DNA from: Escarpia spicata
Lineage: Eukaryota; Annelida; Polychaeta; Sabellida; Siboglinidae
NCBI GenBank assembly: GCA_963995525.1
Contig: OZ023210.1
Span: forward strand, 27,627,116-27,691,115
DNA: 64,000 bases
Direction: 5' to 3'
Positions 26,901-37,849 of the stretch are shown here, in pieces. Under the pieces are notes generated by a model. That model was not told where the DNA came from. It made no database searches and worked only from the letters and a program-made list of their open reading frames with translations. The position numbers were made by a program, and so were the translations under genes. Every line of letters begins with the position of its first letter. The stretch's first letter is position 1.

Positions 26901-27725
26901 ATGCCTTACATTCCTGTAACCATGATAATGATAAAACAGTCACCTGAATCGATTTGATTACACTATCAAATTTTCCACAAAACTGAGTATATGTAGATTT
27001 ATTATAGTAGTATCGTGCATAACTACAATATTTAGAATATCAGATACTTAGGAAGAGTTCCGTGATATGATTGGAACCAATGGGATACAATGACAATAAG
27101 TTGAATAACTTATTTTGACACTTGACACACACGAGACCGTCCAGTCCAGGCATTATACTAGACCTACAGAATAATAATAGTAGATATAACATGTAAGAAT
27201 TACCTTGATTCGTTGCCGCTTTCGGTAAGCAGACCTCGTAAATTCACCACTCGTCGAAGGAACCTGGTACCCCAAAGAAGCCATGGGTGTAGTTGCTGAG
27301 CCGGCTGTAGTCACAGCGGCAGCGGAGCCTGCGGCACTGGAACAACGCTTGCGAGACCCGCTTGCCTTCGACTCGGGCAAAGCGGCCGTCGATCCTGCCC
27401 GTGCCGACGCCTGTCTTCTGCGGATTGACGGCATCAATGCAGCTTCTACTGCCGGGAATATTGTTGGGACTGCATCGCTTTTCAACGATATTCGAGCACC
27501 AAGATATCCAAGGGTTGCCAACATCTCCGGATCGCGATCGAAACAGCTTTTCTCAAAATGAGCGGAGCAAAGCCGGCTGTGTTTCGTCGGCTTGAAATTA
27601 GCTCGCTTGATTTTGGCGATCCATTTCTTCAATAAAACTGGATCCGTAGGGAACCGAAAAAAATTGTGTGTTGCTCTATGTTTAGAAGAGTTTGCATTAC
27701 AACCGAATGCCGCACAATGAACCAT
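23930..27725 (-). CDS. THAP-domain protein, two exons recognised
   Basis: Minus strand. Exon 1 runs 27725-27204 (174 codons, donor AAG|gtaatt) and exon 2 runs 24106-23930, after acceptor ttacagag. The spliced protein is about 232 residues. The N-terminus is a complete C2CH THAP zinc finger, a sequence-specific DNA-binding domain: Cys4, Cys9, Trp35, Cys53, His56 and the closing AVPTIF motif near residue 86. An Ala/Ser-rich low-complexity linker follows, then a basic AYRKRQRIK stretch. Exon 2 encodes KLMDTVKKRRLEFPSY, ending in RSRYQ. The phase fits only if the second of two adjacent AGs is used; a further internal exon is possible. The intron covers 24170-27150, where nothing else is recognised. 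The stop codon is 7 bases from that of the convergent P2X7-C-like gene. Likely a nuclear factor or domesticated P-element-type finger; the target is unknown. Confidence 0.78.
24170..27150. other. THAP intron: AT-rich, no gene recognised
   Basis: Very AT-rich with short ORFs. The only structure noted is a 76-bp direct tandem duplication at 25731-25882 (unit begins tctatagtaacaaat). Confidence 0.5.
25731..25882. repeat. 76-bp tandem duplication
   Basis: tctatagtaacaaat starts at 25731 and again at 25807. The two 76-base units are almost identical, so the duplication is recent. Confidence 0.9.
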
Positions 27726-27814
27726 GATGATATTCGCATTACACAGCCACCTCTGCTGTCATATTGCTGAGAATGAATGTAAACAAGCGGTCGCTGTATC
27801 GGCAGAGTCAACTC

Positions 27815-27822
27815 TGACGTCA
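27815..27822. promoter_or_regulatory. CRE palindrome upstream of the THAP gene
   Basis: Perfect TGACGTCA, 90 bases upstream of the THAP start codon (minus strand ATG at 27725-27723). Confidence 0.5.
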
Positions 27823-28058
27823 CATCTCGGCATCCCGAAAAGCGCGCCAAAAATATGCATATTCGAAAATGTCCGGATGTACAGCATCAAATGTGGAATT
27901 TCTAATTCTTCGATTTTGGGGGATTTTTTTGGCTTGGTGGACATGGAAATATATAGCAGGATCTAATTTAATATGAATTCAAGCAATAGATGTTTTTATT
28001 CCCTTTAACTTGTCATATATACGGTTGAGCAGTCGTGGAACAGTTGCGAAGTCTTACC

Positions 28059-28781
28059 TTATCTATCCTCTTCGGGCCTTGTGGCCCATAAGGCTGCTGT
28101 GCGACTCCGCCACCTCGCCCTGTCAACGGCTATGTGTCTGGCTTTGCTCCATGTTGCCCAGCCCAGTTGCTTCCGTTCTTTTTCCACTGTGGTTCTCCAC
28201 GTTGTTTTTGGTCGACCAACTTTTCTTGTTCCTTCCGGCGTCCATGTCAGTGCTGTCAGGCAGTGGTTTTGGGCCTTCTTTCTCAGCACATGCCCGATCC
28301 AATTCCACCTTCTTCTCTGTACTTCTGTGCTGATCTTCTCTTCTGCTGTTATGTTCTCAATGTCTTTGTTCGAAATTATTACTGGCCATCTAATTTTTAA
28401 AATTCTTCTGAGACAGTTGAAATGGAAAATGTGAAGTTTTTTGTTGTCGCATTTGTTTACTTTCCATGTTTCACATCCATACAGTAACACTGATTTGACC
28501 AGAGTATTGTATAATCTGAGTTTAGTTTTTAATGTGTACACATTTGAGTTCCATATCTGCTTGAGTTTCATGAATGATGTCCTTGCTTTTCGTATTCTGT
28601 TGTTAATATCGTCATCCCCTCCTCCTTGCTTGCTGACGTTTGCGCCCAGGTATGTATATTTCTCTACTTCATTCAGTTGTTGATCATCAATCTCTATTCT
28701 GTTGTTGCATTTGCTGTTGATCCTCAGTACTTCAGTTTTCTTTTTATTGATTTTTAGGCCAGTTTTTGATGCGAATGCAAT

Positions 28782-28813
<32 letters not shown>

Positions 28814-29280
28814 CCTTTGCTTGCATGTGTCTGTAACTTGATGACATAAGCGCAATGTCATCTGCAAAGTCCAAGTCTTCAAGTTTTGACATGAATCTCC
28901 ATCTTATCCCTGTGTTGTTTTCTTCAGTTGTTTTCCTCATTATCCAGTCGATTATCATCAAGAAAAGAAATCCGGACATTACGTCTCCTTGCTTAACTCC
29001 AGTTTTTACCTTGAACCACTCAGATTGTTCACCTTCATCTAACACTGCACATTCACTGTCCTCGTACAAAATCTGGACCATTCTGATTATCTTGTATGGG
29101 ATTCCATAGCTCGCCATGATTTCCCAAAGGCTCTCTTGGTGTACAGAGTCAAATGCCTTTTCGAAGTCTACAAAAGTTACATATAGCGTTGCTTGCCATT
29201 CCACTACCTGTTCTATTATGTTTCGAAGGATGAATATCTGCTCAACTGTGCTTCGTCCTCTTCTGAAACCTGCTTGTTAA
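28059..29280 (-). mobile_element. RTE-like non-LTR reverse-transcriptase fragment
   Basis: An open frame of 381 codons on minus, extending upstream to about 29280 (AGFRRGRSTVEQIF). Blocks in order: FVDFEKAFDSVH (motif A, catalytic Asp), GVKQGDVMSGFLF, LDFADDIALMS (FADD, two catalytic Asp), LKINKKKTEVL, YTYLGANV, LYGCETW, and a C-terminal WIGHVLRK...GRPKTTWR tail. Upstream endonuclease sequence is absent, so it is 5' truncated. The frame from motif A onward is still open, indicating a fairly young copy. A run of about nine threonines from a (TTG)n repeat lies between FADD and the LKINKKKT block. Confidence 0.88.
28783..28815. repeat. (TTG)n microsatellite within a reverse-transcriptase frame
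   Basis: About ten TTG units on plus; on minus they encode a threonine run that keeps the frame open. Confidence 0.9.
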
Positions 29281-29450
29281 GTTGCGAAGTAGGTGGGACG
29301 TAATTCCTGGAGGTCATCTATCAATGTCAACAAGTCTCCTTGGTAGAAACCACACTGGCTGCCATTCGTAGAGGAACGCCTGAAAATCAATAATAATACC
29401 AACACGGTGAAACGGCAAGGCAAGAGACAATGTTATCTGCAGCATGGTGT

Positions 29451-29609
<159 letters not shown>

Positions 29610-29725
29610 CAAATGCTGCATTTACATTGATACATACAGTCTGCCACAACTGCAAGGTAACCAAACTATCAGTCGTATACTCAGTCAAATATAATATACA
29701 TTTCATCTAATGTTATTTAATTTAC

Positions 29726-29796
29726 CTGGTTGCATTTCTCGTAGACGTTGGCCAGCGGCAGGTACGATAAGAAGACATCCTTGTGACCAAACGTGG
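29726..29796 (-). CDS. ACSL upstream exon (SYLPLA motif)
   Basis: Minus-strand exon of 71 nt with acceptor ...gcaccag and donor CAG|gtaaat. It reads FGHKDVFLSYLPLANVYEKCNQ, the conserved ACSL segment after the P-loop region. It lies upstream of the exons at 13.0-19.9 kb on the same strand and is inferred to belong to the same gene. The roughly 9.8-kb gap between them contains the P2X7-C-like gene, the THAP gene and an RTE-like element. The exon or exons that should encode the next 60-80 residues were not found. Confidence 0.75.
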
Positions 29797-29989
29797 CTGG
29801 TGCCTACGAACCAAGACTCAGATTAAAAACGATAAAACACGATAAAAAGGTCCTATTACAATTTTACATACAACATACACATATCGTGACATTCCACGTC
29901 AACGTATACACTATTTACATGCACATATAAAAACATTCGAACACGTAGGCCTACAAATTGTAGTATGGAATGTATTTGTGACCATCAGT

Positions 29990-30955
29990 TGCATTCTCAT
30001 ATATAATAGGTGTAGGTCCTCGTTCGTTGAACAGCGTGAAGTGAGTCTTCGATGGGTGGTCGTTGAATAGGTACAGTAACGTTAGTACACTGATGCCGTC
30101 TTAGAACATGTTGGTAGAAGGCGAACTTCTTGTCGATAACTTCTAGGAAAGGTATCACGTTTCTGTTGTTGTTCTAGACAAGTTAATCAAGCAGCGTCGT
30201 CATGACTTCGTCGGGCCACACCGTCCGGCATCGATCGTAGACCTGTTTCAGGTGGCATTAGAAATCCTCTTTCGGTGGGAGTTCGGGGGCGTCTAGTTCC
30301 CGCTGATCGTCAAGGTATTGGTAGTGGAAACTACCTTTCGTCAGCTCGCATCAGTAGGCTTTCAGGTATTTATCGCAGCTTAAGCCGATACGAGGTAGTT
30401 GATGATATCCAGGAACTTGAAGGTGTCCGTCGACAGGCCCGTGAAGTTGTTGTTTCTCTTGATGACGAAGGTTGACAATAGGTCCAGCTCGATCCTTTCG
30501 TCGCATTTAACAAAGTTCAGATAGTATTTGCCTCAGTTGAACCCCAGGAAAGGACGCTAAGCGAGGTGCGTGTGCAGTCGATCAATGAGAGTCGTGTACG
30601 GATTAGTCGGCCTCTTCTTTGACCCCTCCTTGTCTGTCCCTTTCTCTTCACTCTCATTCCATACGGTCTGGAGTATGAATAGTTCTTCGAAGACGTGTCG
30701 ATACGAGGGTTCCATTCCTACGTGGGCTGCCACGCTCATTTCTTCCATGGTCGTCTTCGTGCGTTTCGTGGGGTCGTTCGAATTCCCGGTGGTGACAAAG
30801 CAATGCGCCGACTCGTACCCGGGAACGTTACTGACCAGACTGACTGGCTAGCCACTGGAGTTTTTCATTGTCCGACGACAATACTCTGATGTCGAAGTAA
30901 CATTCGAAATCGACTGTCGTTCTATAGGGGTACTACCGCAAGCCTTCTTCAACGT
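29990..30955 (-). pseudogene. Downstream half of a B-family-polymerase-like mobile gene
   Basis: Minus-strand sequence continues the gene broken at 34080. Fragments in shifting frames read YPYRTTVDFECYFD (with the DxE of a B-family exonuclease Exo I motif), GKYYLN (Exo II region, with Tyr where Asp is expected), FVIKRNNNF, FKFLDIINYL, then NNNRNVIPFLEVIDKKFAFYQ (Exo III-like region). I recognise this order from large uncharacterised ORFs common in invertebrate genomes that look like self-replicating-element DNA polymerases; that identity is inferred. Many stops and frameshifts are present, so it is dead. Confidence 0.6.
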
Positions 30956-33900
30956 TTAACACGATTTAACAAGATTGCCACCAAGAGAATTAACTCTATG
31001 TGGCAGGTGGACAAGGAATCCTTTGGCATATCGAGAGTCCAAACTTTTTATCTATGTGTATCCCGCCCTTCTGAGGTATGTGTCGATTTTATGTTTAAAC
31101 ATATTCACGCTACTAGCACCCACACAATAAGCAGATAATATGTGCCATTCATTTACAGTCCTTTGTGAAAATTAGAACTTTCTTGTACCTAGTCTACATT
31201 GCTCCTTTGCTAATGTAACTTCATGTCCTATAGTCCTTCTATCTTCCTTAACTGAGAAACAAATATTGCTATCAATATTTTCATAACCACTTATTATTTT
31301 AGACACTTCTTTCTGATCTCCTCTCAATCTCCTGGTCTCTAGTGTTGTTAAACCACATTCTTTTAGGCGAATTTCATAACTAAGATCCCTCAGTTTGGAT
31401 ATCATTTTAGTCGCTCTCCTCTGTACTCTTTCTAGCATATATATGTCCTTCTTGCGATATGGCCTCCACGCTAATATACAATATTCTAAATAAGGCCTCA
31501 GTATTGTTTTGTACAAAGGCATTATTAGTTCTTTTTCCTTATACGCTATATTTCGCCTAATTAATCCAAGGGTTTGATTTTCCTTTGATGCTGCAATTCC
31601 GCACTGCTCTGAAAACTTCATATCAGCATTAATGGTTAACCCTGAGTCATTTTCTTTTATAGTAGTACTTAGTACAGTATCCCCCATTGTATGCTCTACC
31701 TCTTCGTTCCCATTGTAATGATATGCACATCATTATGGCTAGCTGCAGATTAGCTGCAGGCAGTTCGTCTTGACCTGGAGAGCGAGGCTGGTGTTTCAGA
31801 CATAAAGCATAAACGTTTCTTATTAATCCGTGTTCTGTGTTACACGCCACCACAAAGAAACACAGCAACATGACACCCATGTCCTGTGTGGAAGCCTTTA
31901 CATTTCCTAAAATTGAACAGCATTTGCCACTTTTCAGACCATTTGATCAACCTGTCAGGATCATCTTGTAAATGCTATCTATCTCCATCACTTTTAATCC
32001 TTCTAAACACTTTTGTATCATCCGTAAATTTCAACACCTTGCTTGTTATTTCATTATCCAAGTCGTTGATATATATAAAGAATAACATAGGTCCTAGTAC
32101 TGATCTCTGTGGTACCCCACTCAATACCGTTTTTCAGTTTGAAGCCATCAACTACTACCCGTTGTCTTCTATCAATTAGCCATTTTTCTATCCAGTTTAT
32201 TATTCCATTTCCTATGCCACGGGCCTTTAGTTTAAGCAGTAATTTTTGATGAGGTACTTTGTCGAAAGCTTTAAAAAAAAATCTAAGTAGACGATATCTA
32301 CTGGTGATCCCTCTTCTACCCACTTAGTGATGTCTTCCAAAAAACACAACATATTTGTTAAGCATGACATCGCTTTTAAAAACCAATGTTGAGATGGGTT
32401 TATCAAGTTATGCTTAACACAAAAATCCACCATGTAATCTTTAATTAGTCTTTCTAATAATTTGCAAATCACTGATGTTAAACTCATTGGTCTATCATTT
32501 TCTGACTTGTTTCTCGAACCGTTTTTAAATAACGATATAATGTTTGCCTCTTTCCATTCTAAAGGAACCACTCCATCTTCTAATGACATACTGAAAACTG
32601 TTGCAAGTGGTACGCTAATTTGTTTTATAATTTCCAATAGTAGTTTGGGCGGAATCCCATCCACTCCAGTTGATTTAGTATCCTTCATAGCCCTTATTTT
32701 CTTAGCAACCATTTCCGGGGTTACAATTAACTGTCCTTAATAGTCTGAATCTGCCCCCTTGAACTTAATCTCAGGTACGGCAGTGAACTGATATCTTCCC
32801 TTGTAAACACTGAACTAAAATACTCATTCAGTTCTTCTCCCATTAGAAATCCCTCTGATATTATATTTCCAGCACTATTTTCTAGAGACCGACCTCATCC
32901 TGAACTTTCTGTTTGCTTCGAACATACGCACAAAAGCTCTTGCTGTCATGTTTTATATTACTAGCTAATTGTTGTTCATAGCTTCTCTTTGAATTGCTAA
33001 GTTCAGCTGTAGCTTGGTTAAGTGCTTCTTTATAAATGTTGTAGTGTTCATCATTTCCAGTACATCTATATGACTTCCACATCATTTGTTTATACTTAAT
33101 TTTCCTAATGGCTTCTTTCGATAAGTGTTTCTTTTTGGATCGTCTCCATTGTTTTTTGAAGGGTACACATTTATCGACCGTGCACTTAATTTCACTCTTT
33201 AGTATTTTCCAGCATTCTGTTGTTGTCTTATTTTTCAGTGTGTTATTCCAGTCTATCTTTGCTAAATATTTCCTCATGTCCTTATACCTTCCTTTGTGGA
33301 AATATGTCTTATATTGCTTTTTAGTATTCCTTTCTTATTTTACTTTGATGGTAAAATGTATCTGGTTGTGATCACTACTCGCCAGTGGCTCACATATCAT
33401 GACATTGTCAACTAATTCATTCTGTGAGGACAAAACTATGTCTAACACATTCTCACCCCTGGTTGGTTCTAGCACATGTTGAGAAATGAAAGTATCTTGA
33501 ACTAAAACTAAGAACTTGTGGTCCTCACTCCCCATACTCTGTAGATATTTCCATTGTATATGCCCGAGGTTAAAATCCCCCATAATAACACAGTGCCGTT
33601 TGCTTACTTCCCTTATAGCGTTTTGTATTTTTTCATTTTACTGTTGTTTGGACTTCCATAAACTAACCCAACTGTTAACGTTGAGTTTCCTGTAACTATG
33701 TTACACCAAGCAGCTTCTTCGAAATCTGCTTCTCTTTCTAATTTTATTTCATAAGCCTGGATAGATTCTTTAATATATAAAATAACTCCACCTCCCTTTC
33801 TTCCTATTATATCTTTCCTAAACATTACTATCCTGTCAGTCCCAATTCGGCATCTGATATATCGGTGGTGGTCCAGGATTCGGTTATATATATTATGTGG

Positions 33901-34080
33901 GGTCAATATCTTCTACCATAATGTTTAGTTCATTTCTTGTGTTTACTATTTATTACTCCTTGCATTTAAACAGACACATTTATATCCAGCTTTAGAAGAG
34001 TTTTCTAGACCGTTCTTTGCTGATTTATTCGTACTGTCTTCATCTATGCTTCCAGTTTCAGGCTTCTCTGTGAGTCCCCT
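30956..34080 (-). mobile_element. 5'-truncated CR1 retrotransposon copy
   Basis: A minus-strand copy of the element at 57518-62327, beginning at its ORF2 start region (GGGGACTCACAG at about 34080) and ending at the shared 3' end (ggtggcaatcttgttaaat, about 30956). ORF2 pieces are readable: VCLNARS, GRKGGGVILYIKES, MGDFNLGHIQW, SSDHNQIH, GVDGIPPKLL, SQHWFLKAMSC and RRATKMISKL. Frameshifts and deletions interrupt them, including loss of the region carrying the catalytic FADD frame continuity. ORF1 is absent. A foreign stretch of about 160 bases interrupts it at 31712-31874. It is inserted in the polymerase-like gene, which resumes on both sides. Confidence 0.92.
31712..31874. mobile_element. 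Small insertion nested in the truncated CR1
   Basis: Compared with the intact CR1, about 160 extra bases separate the homologous ..ggacatggg and gggaacgaag.. segments. The insert has no coding content or recognised family and could be a SINE or MITE. Confidence 0.6.
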
Positions 34081-35382
34081 ATGCGAACGTCGATGCCTTC
34101 GTCCTCTAGTTGCTGGAAGTCGGAAGGTTTCGGATGATAGACACCACCGGGGTAGACCTGTCGAACACCTCCTTCGCACGTACTCGCTAGTCGTCGGACA
34201 ACCAAGCCGTATTCCGCAGGCAATTGTCACACTTACTGCAGCGATACGAGTAACAGAACAGCTTCACGTCTTTTAGGTATGAATTGTGCATGTCGTACAG
34301 GTTCAAGTTCAGGGTAGTGTGGTAGCGGTACATCGATCGCCTGACTAGTTCAGCAGTCGTCTTTCCGTCTTCCAGTTCGACCAGTCGGTACACGATCAAG
34401 TTCGTTTGGAACACAGTTTCCAACCGATCAAGGTCGTCTAGCGTGACGCCGCCGAAGGAGTACGCGTCTACCGGCTCGTTGGTTCCCTCGTTGTAGTCGG
34501 AGTAGAGCTTCGCTGTCGTTGACCCAAAAGCTTGTACGTCACACCCCCGACTGAAGGCCAGTCAGCTGAAGAAACACATATTGTCGGTGTACGTTTTGCC
34601 GGTGCCACAACTCTTGTTTGTTACCCGGGGAGACTCAAGCCGAGACAACGGATGGGATGTTAGACGATAGCGTTCAGGTAGAAGATGGCATTAGTCACCA
34701 GTTCAGCAGTCCAACTCAAGTCCAGTGCTATAACATACTGTAGAACGTCGGGATTTCGGATGCAAGTGAGGAAGCTTCGAAATCTTCGGGGCTGGTGATG
34801 AGAGAGGACTTTTCCAGGTAACTACCGCAGCAGTTAATCAACGCGTGGTAGTATATATTTCGACCCGGGGCCTTGTATCTCAGGAAAAACCCGAAACTCA
34901 TGTTGATCTTGAAAGCGATAGTCTGTTCCTCGAAGACGAGTGTTCTTTGTACGGGACCGCGGGTCGTCGACATCCGTATACTGGACCAATGCTCTCGCAC
35001 GACCTGACGCACCCCTTCTTTCGGAGATATCGTTGTCGTTGCCTACCGCGTCCTCCGGCTCCGCGACATCGGCTGCAGCACTCGGTTGAGCTGTCTTCCG
35101 ACGTTTTGGAGGCGGTGGTCCGTTGCCTCGACAACATGTTCTGATGTGTCTCATTAGAAAGCTTTTGCGCTAGTAGATACGATTGCATTCGGTGCAGTCG
35201 TAAAGCCACACCTTGTTTTGCAGCATCGGTTGACAACTGTTATTGTGTTGAACGAAGGTTCGACCACAGTTGGAGCAAATGGGTTTTTTCTCGGTGTGCC
35301 ATTTCAAACGAGCTCGTTGGTCGAGGGAACGCCCGCACGTCTGGCAGAAAAATAGCGGTGAGGGTGGTGGCGGGGTTTCCAT
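34081..35382 (-). pseudogene. N-terminal half of the B-family-polymerase-like mobile gene, with zinc fingers
   Basis: Minus strand. It starts with a C2H2-like pair (FFCQTCGRSL...H, then CSNCGRTFVQHN) and a third CTEC segment. A basic PPPPKRRK linker and a frame-shifted middle (SFGFFLRYKAPGRNIYYHA) follow, then LCFF-type sequence, LDRLETVFQTNLIVYRL, GKTTAELVRR, LNLNLYDMHNSYLK and a CSKCDNCL knuckle. It breaks off at the CR1 insertion at 34080, after GIDV, and resumes at 30955. Together the two halves resemble one long mobile-element protein. Stops and shifts show it is not expressed intact. The family identity is recalled, not searched. Confidence 0.6.
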
Positions 35383-35400
35383 CTGCTACGACGTACTTCA

Positions 35401-35734
35401 TAGGATCTTATCGGCTAACGGTTTCCTAGAAATAAATGGTTCGAATATCTTCAAATACAAGAACAGGCACGAGAGTGTTGGTGATAATATATACTAAACA
35501 GGCTAGCCTCCCTTTGTTTGATACGATCGCACTCGGAGGCGACGTCTTTGTATAATAACAACATTCACCGTACGTACGGTCTATAATGGGTTGGTGGCGC
35601 CCCCGTTTAGTAAGTGGGAGATATACTAAGAGATGTGACCGCTAGAGGCCTTTATTGTACAGGACTTTACTGCAGAGATATAAAGAAATAGAGATATAGC
35701 GACTCGGTTGGCCAGTAGAGGGCCTACTGAGTAC

Positions 35735-35737
<3 letters not shown>
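35401..35737. repeat. About 300-bp direct repeat, copy 1
   Basis: Shares extended similarity with 36150-36465 (blocks: cctagaaa-aa-tggttc, gataatatatactaaacagg, ggtctataatgggttggtgg, gtttagtaagtg, gagatatag). Both flank the TA/CATA microsatellite. The family is unknown. Confidence 0.85.
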
Positions 35738-35740
<3 letters not shown>

Positions 35741-35776
<36 letters not shown>

Positions 35777-36120
35777 ATTGTATACATGCATACATATATA
35801 TGGATACGTACGTACATGCTTACTAAAATACGTACATAATTACATATATACAAACATAGTTATATACATACACACATACATACATACATACATACAAACA
35901 TACCCATATATATACACCGGTATATATATATATATATATACATATTCATACATACATACATACAAACATACATACATATATACATACATTAATAAATACG
36001 TACGTCTTCACAATACGTACATACATCAATACGAACATACAACTTACATACCTACATATATACATACATACATACATACATACATACACACATACATGCA
36101 TACTTACATACATACATACG
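35741..36120. repeat. (TA)n and (CATA)n microsatellite complex
   Basis: Pure TA at 35741-35772 is followed by TACA/CATA tetranucleotide runs, a second TA run near 35925-35940 and more CATA. The long Tyr/Ile/His-rich open frames across it are artefacts. Confidence 0.95.
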
Positions 36121-36149
36121 CACAGAAATATGCACATACTGTTCAAAAG

Positions 36150-36465
36150 TCGCCTAGAAACAAGTGGTTCAAGTATCTCCAAATACTTATATATGATCTC
36201 AGAACAGGCACAAGAGGCTTAGTGATAATATATACTAAACAGGCAAGCCTCCCCTTTTGTTGATACGAGCGCACTCTGAGGCATCCGTTTAGTAATAATA
36301 ACATACATCGTACTATAACGGTCTATAATGGGTTGGTGGCGCCCTCGTTTAGTAAGTGAGAGAGATACAAAGAGTTGTGACCGCCAGAGGCCGCTACTGC
36401 ATAGGCCTTTACTGTAGAGATATAGTGGCTCGGATGGCCGGTAGAGAACCAACAGAGTACCGTGT
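36150..36465. repeat. About 300-bp direct repeat, copy 2 (holds the duplication breakpoint)
   Basis: Second copy of the 35401-35737 repeat. From 36411 onward (ctgtagagatatagtggctc) the sequence recurs at 47820, which marks the left edge of the large duplication. Confidence 0.85.
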
Positions 36466-36593
36466 GGCTATTGTCTTACCGACGAAATGTACAAAATCGC
36501 AGAAAATACGAAATTATAACGCTTTTACAGCGACTCAAGACTGCAAATAATATTAAAGACTACAATAGAATTAATTGTATTAATTACTACAAG

Positions 36594-36790
36594 TGTGTGT
36601 GTGCGTGTGTGTGTACGTGCGTGTGTGAGTGCGTGTGTGTTTGCGTATGCGTGTGTGCTTGTGTGTGTGCGTGCGTGTGTGTATGTGCGTGCGTGTGTGT
36701 GTACGTGTGTGGCGTATGTGCGCGTGCGTGTATGCGTGTGCGTATGCGAGTGTGCGTGTATGTGTGTGTGCATGTGTGTGTGTGTGTGTT
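36594..36790. repeat. Degenerate GT/GC microsatellite (unit A, locus 1)
   Basis: Impure GT-rich repeat of about 197 bases; its counterpart in unit B is 48002-48377 and nearly twice as long. It is followed by gttcgttcatcaccgtgagg, which also follows locus 2. Confidence 0.9.
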
Positions 36791-36906
36791 CGTTCATCAC
36801 CGTGAGGAATCGTTTGTTGATGAGGTCATACGGTCCAGCTTGATACATGTTCATCAATTTATTGAGATTAATTGGAATTTGGAAGTTCAAAACAATAAAA
36901 TAATAT

Positions 36907-37110
36907 ACAGTGCAACACGCTTATAACGAACACGGATCCAACGAATTGACGGATATAACGAAACAATTTCTTACGTACGGATTTTTCCCCTATATTTTCC
37001 ATTATAAGCGTTCACGCATATTACGAACACGGGTTTAACGAATTCACGGTTATTACGAACATCTTTTTCCGAACAAATTTCGCCGTATAACGAATTTCTG
37101 TCCAACTGAA
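36907..37110. mobile_element. Tigger/pogo-like transposon terminus (unit A)
   Basis: Starts CAGTGCAACACGCTTATAACG and contains repeated TATAACGAA/TTACGAACA motifs, the style of the terminal regions of pogo/Tigger DNA transposons. The unit B copy begins at 48418. The opposite end and any transposase were not found, so this is an inferred fragment. Confidence 0.45.
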
Positions 37111-37756
37111 AATCGTACGGTTGTTCGCAAATACTTCTCGCCCGTGACCTGGAAGCCATGCCGTGGCCGCGTAGAGCGCCAGTGCCAAAGTAATTAGGTC
37201 AATGAGGGAACTCATTCCTAACAGGGCTACGCAAGTCAGACGACGTTGCAGCGCTTTGCGACTGGCTTGAGGATTTCATTTTGTCTGCACGGTGCCCATG
37301 CAACCAACAGCAAACAAACGACAATGAAGGACTTCTGTAGATTAACTGGTATAATTCTGTGTGTGTGTGTAGTACAAGAAATAGTAGTTACCGTGGCTCC
37401 ATCCTGCCACAGTTCGTGTTTTAGTGTGCTTGGACTCGACGTGCTCGCCAAGTGTTTACGTCATACTGTATTTCGTTACTTTTTCACAGACGGTGGACTG
37501 CGATCTTATACTATAACTACACTTAATAGTAACATTTGAAACTGTTTTATGTGTCATCTAAATAAATGTTGCACAACAAAATGTCTTTGCGTTTGATAGC
37601 TGGCGAATAGTTTAAAAACCGTCACATACAACAATCCCACCTAGCGGGTAATGTATTATGTAGGAAGATAACAAATGTAAACTGCTTCAAAAAGAGAATG
37701 GGTGTCGAGTATCCCATCCAAATATTATATACTAAAATTAAAGACGCAACTCAAAT

Positions 37757-37849
37757 GCGTGTGTGCGTGCGTGTGCGCGTGTGTGCGCGCGTGTGTGTGC
37801 TTGCGTGTGCGTGCGTGCGTGTATGCTTGTGTGTGCGTGAATGTGTGTT
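37757..37849. repeat. GT/GC microsatellite (unit A, locus 2)
   Basis: About 93 bases of impure repeat; the unit B counterpart 49265-49508 is about 244 bases, mostly pure GT. Confidence 0.9.

Noticed and set aside
27283..27561. Plus-strand 92-codon ORF opposite the THAP exon
   Set aside because: It is antisense to the clear THAP domain with its complete C2CH and AVPTIF motifs.
35778..36263. 161-codon plus-strand open frame rich in Tyr/Ile/His/Thr
   Set aside because: It is the translation of the CATA tetranucleotide repeat.
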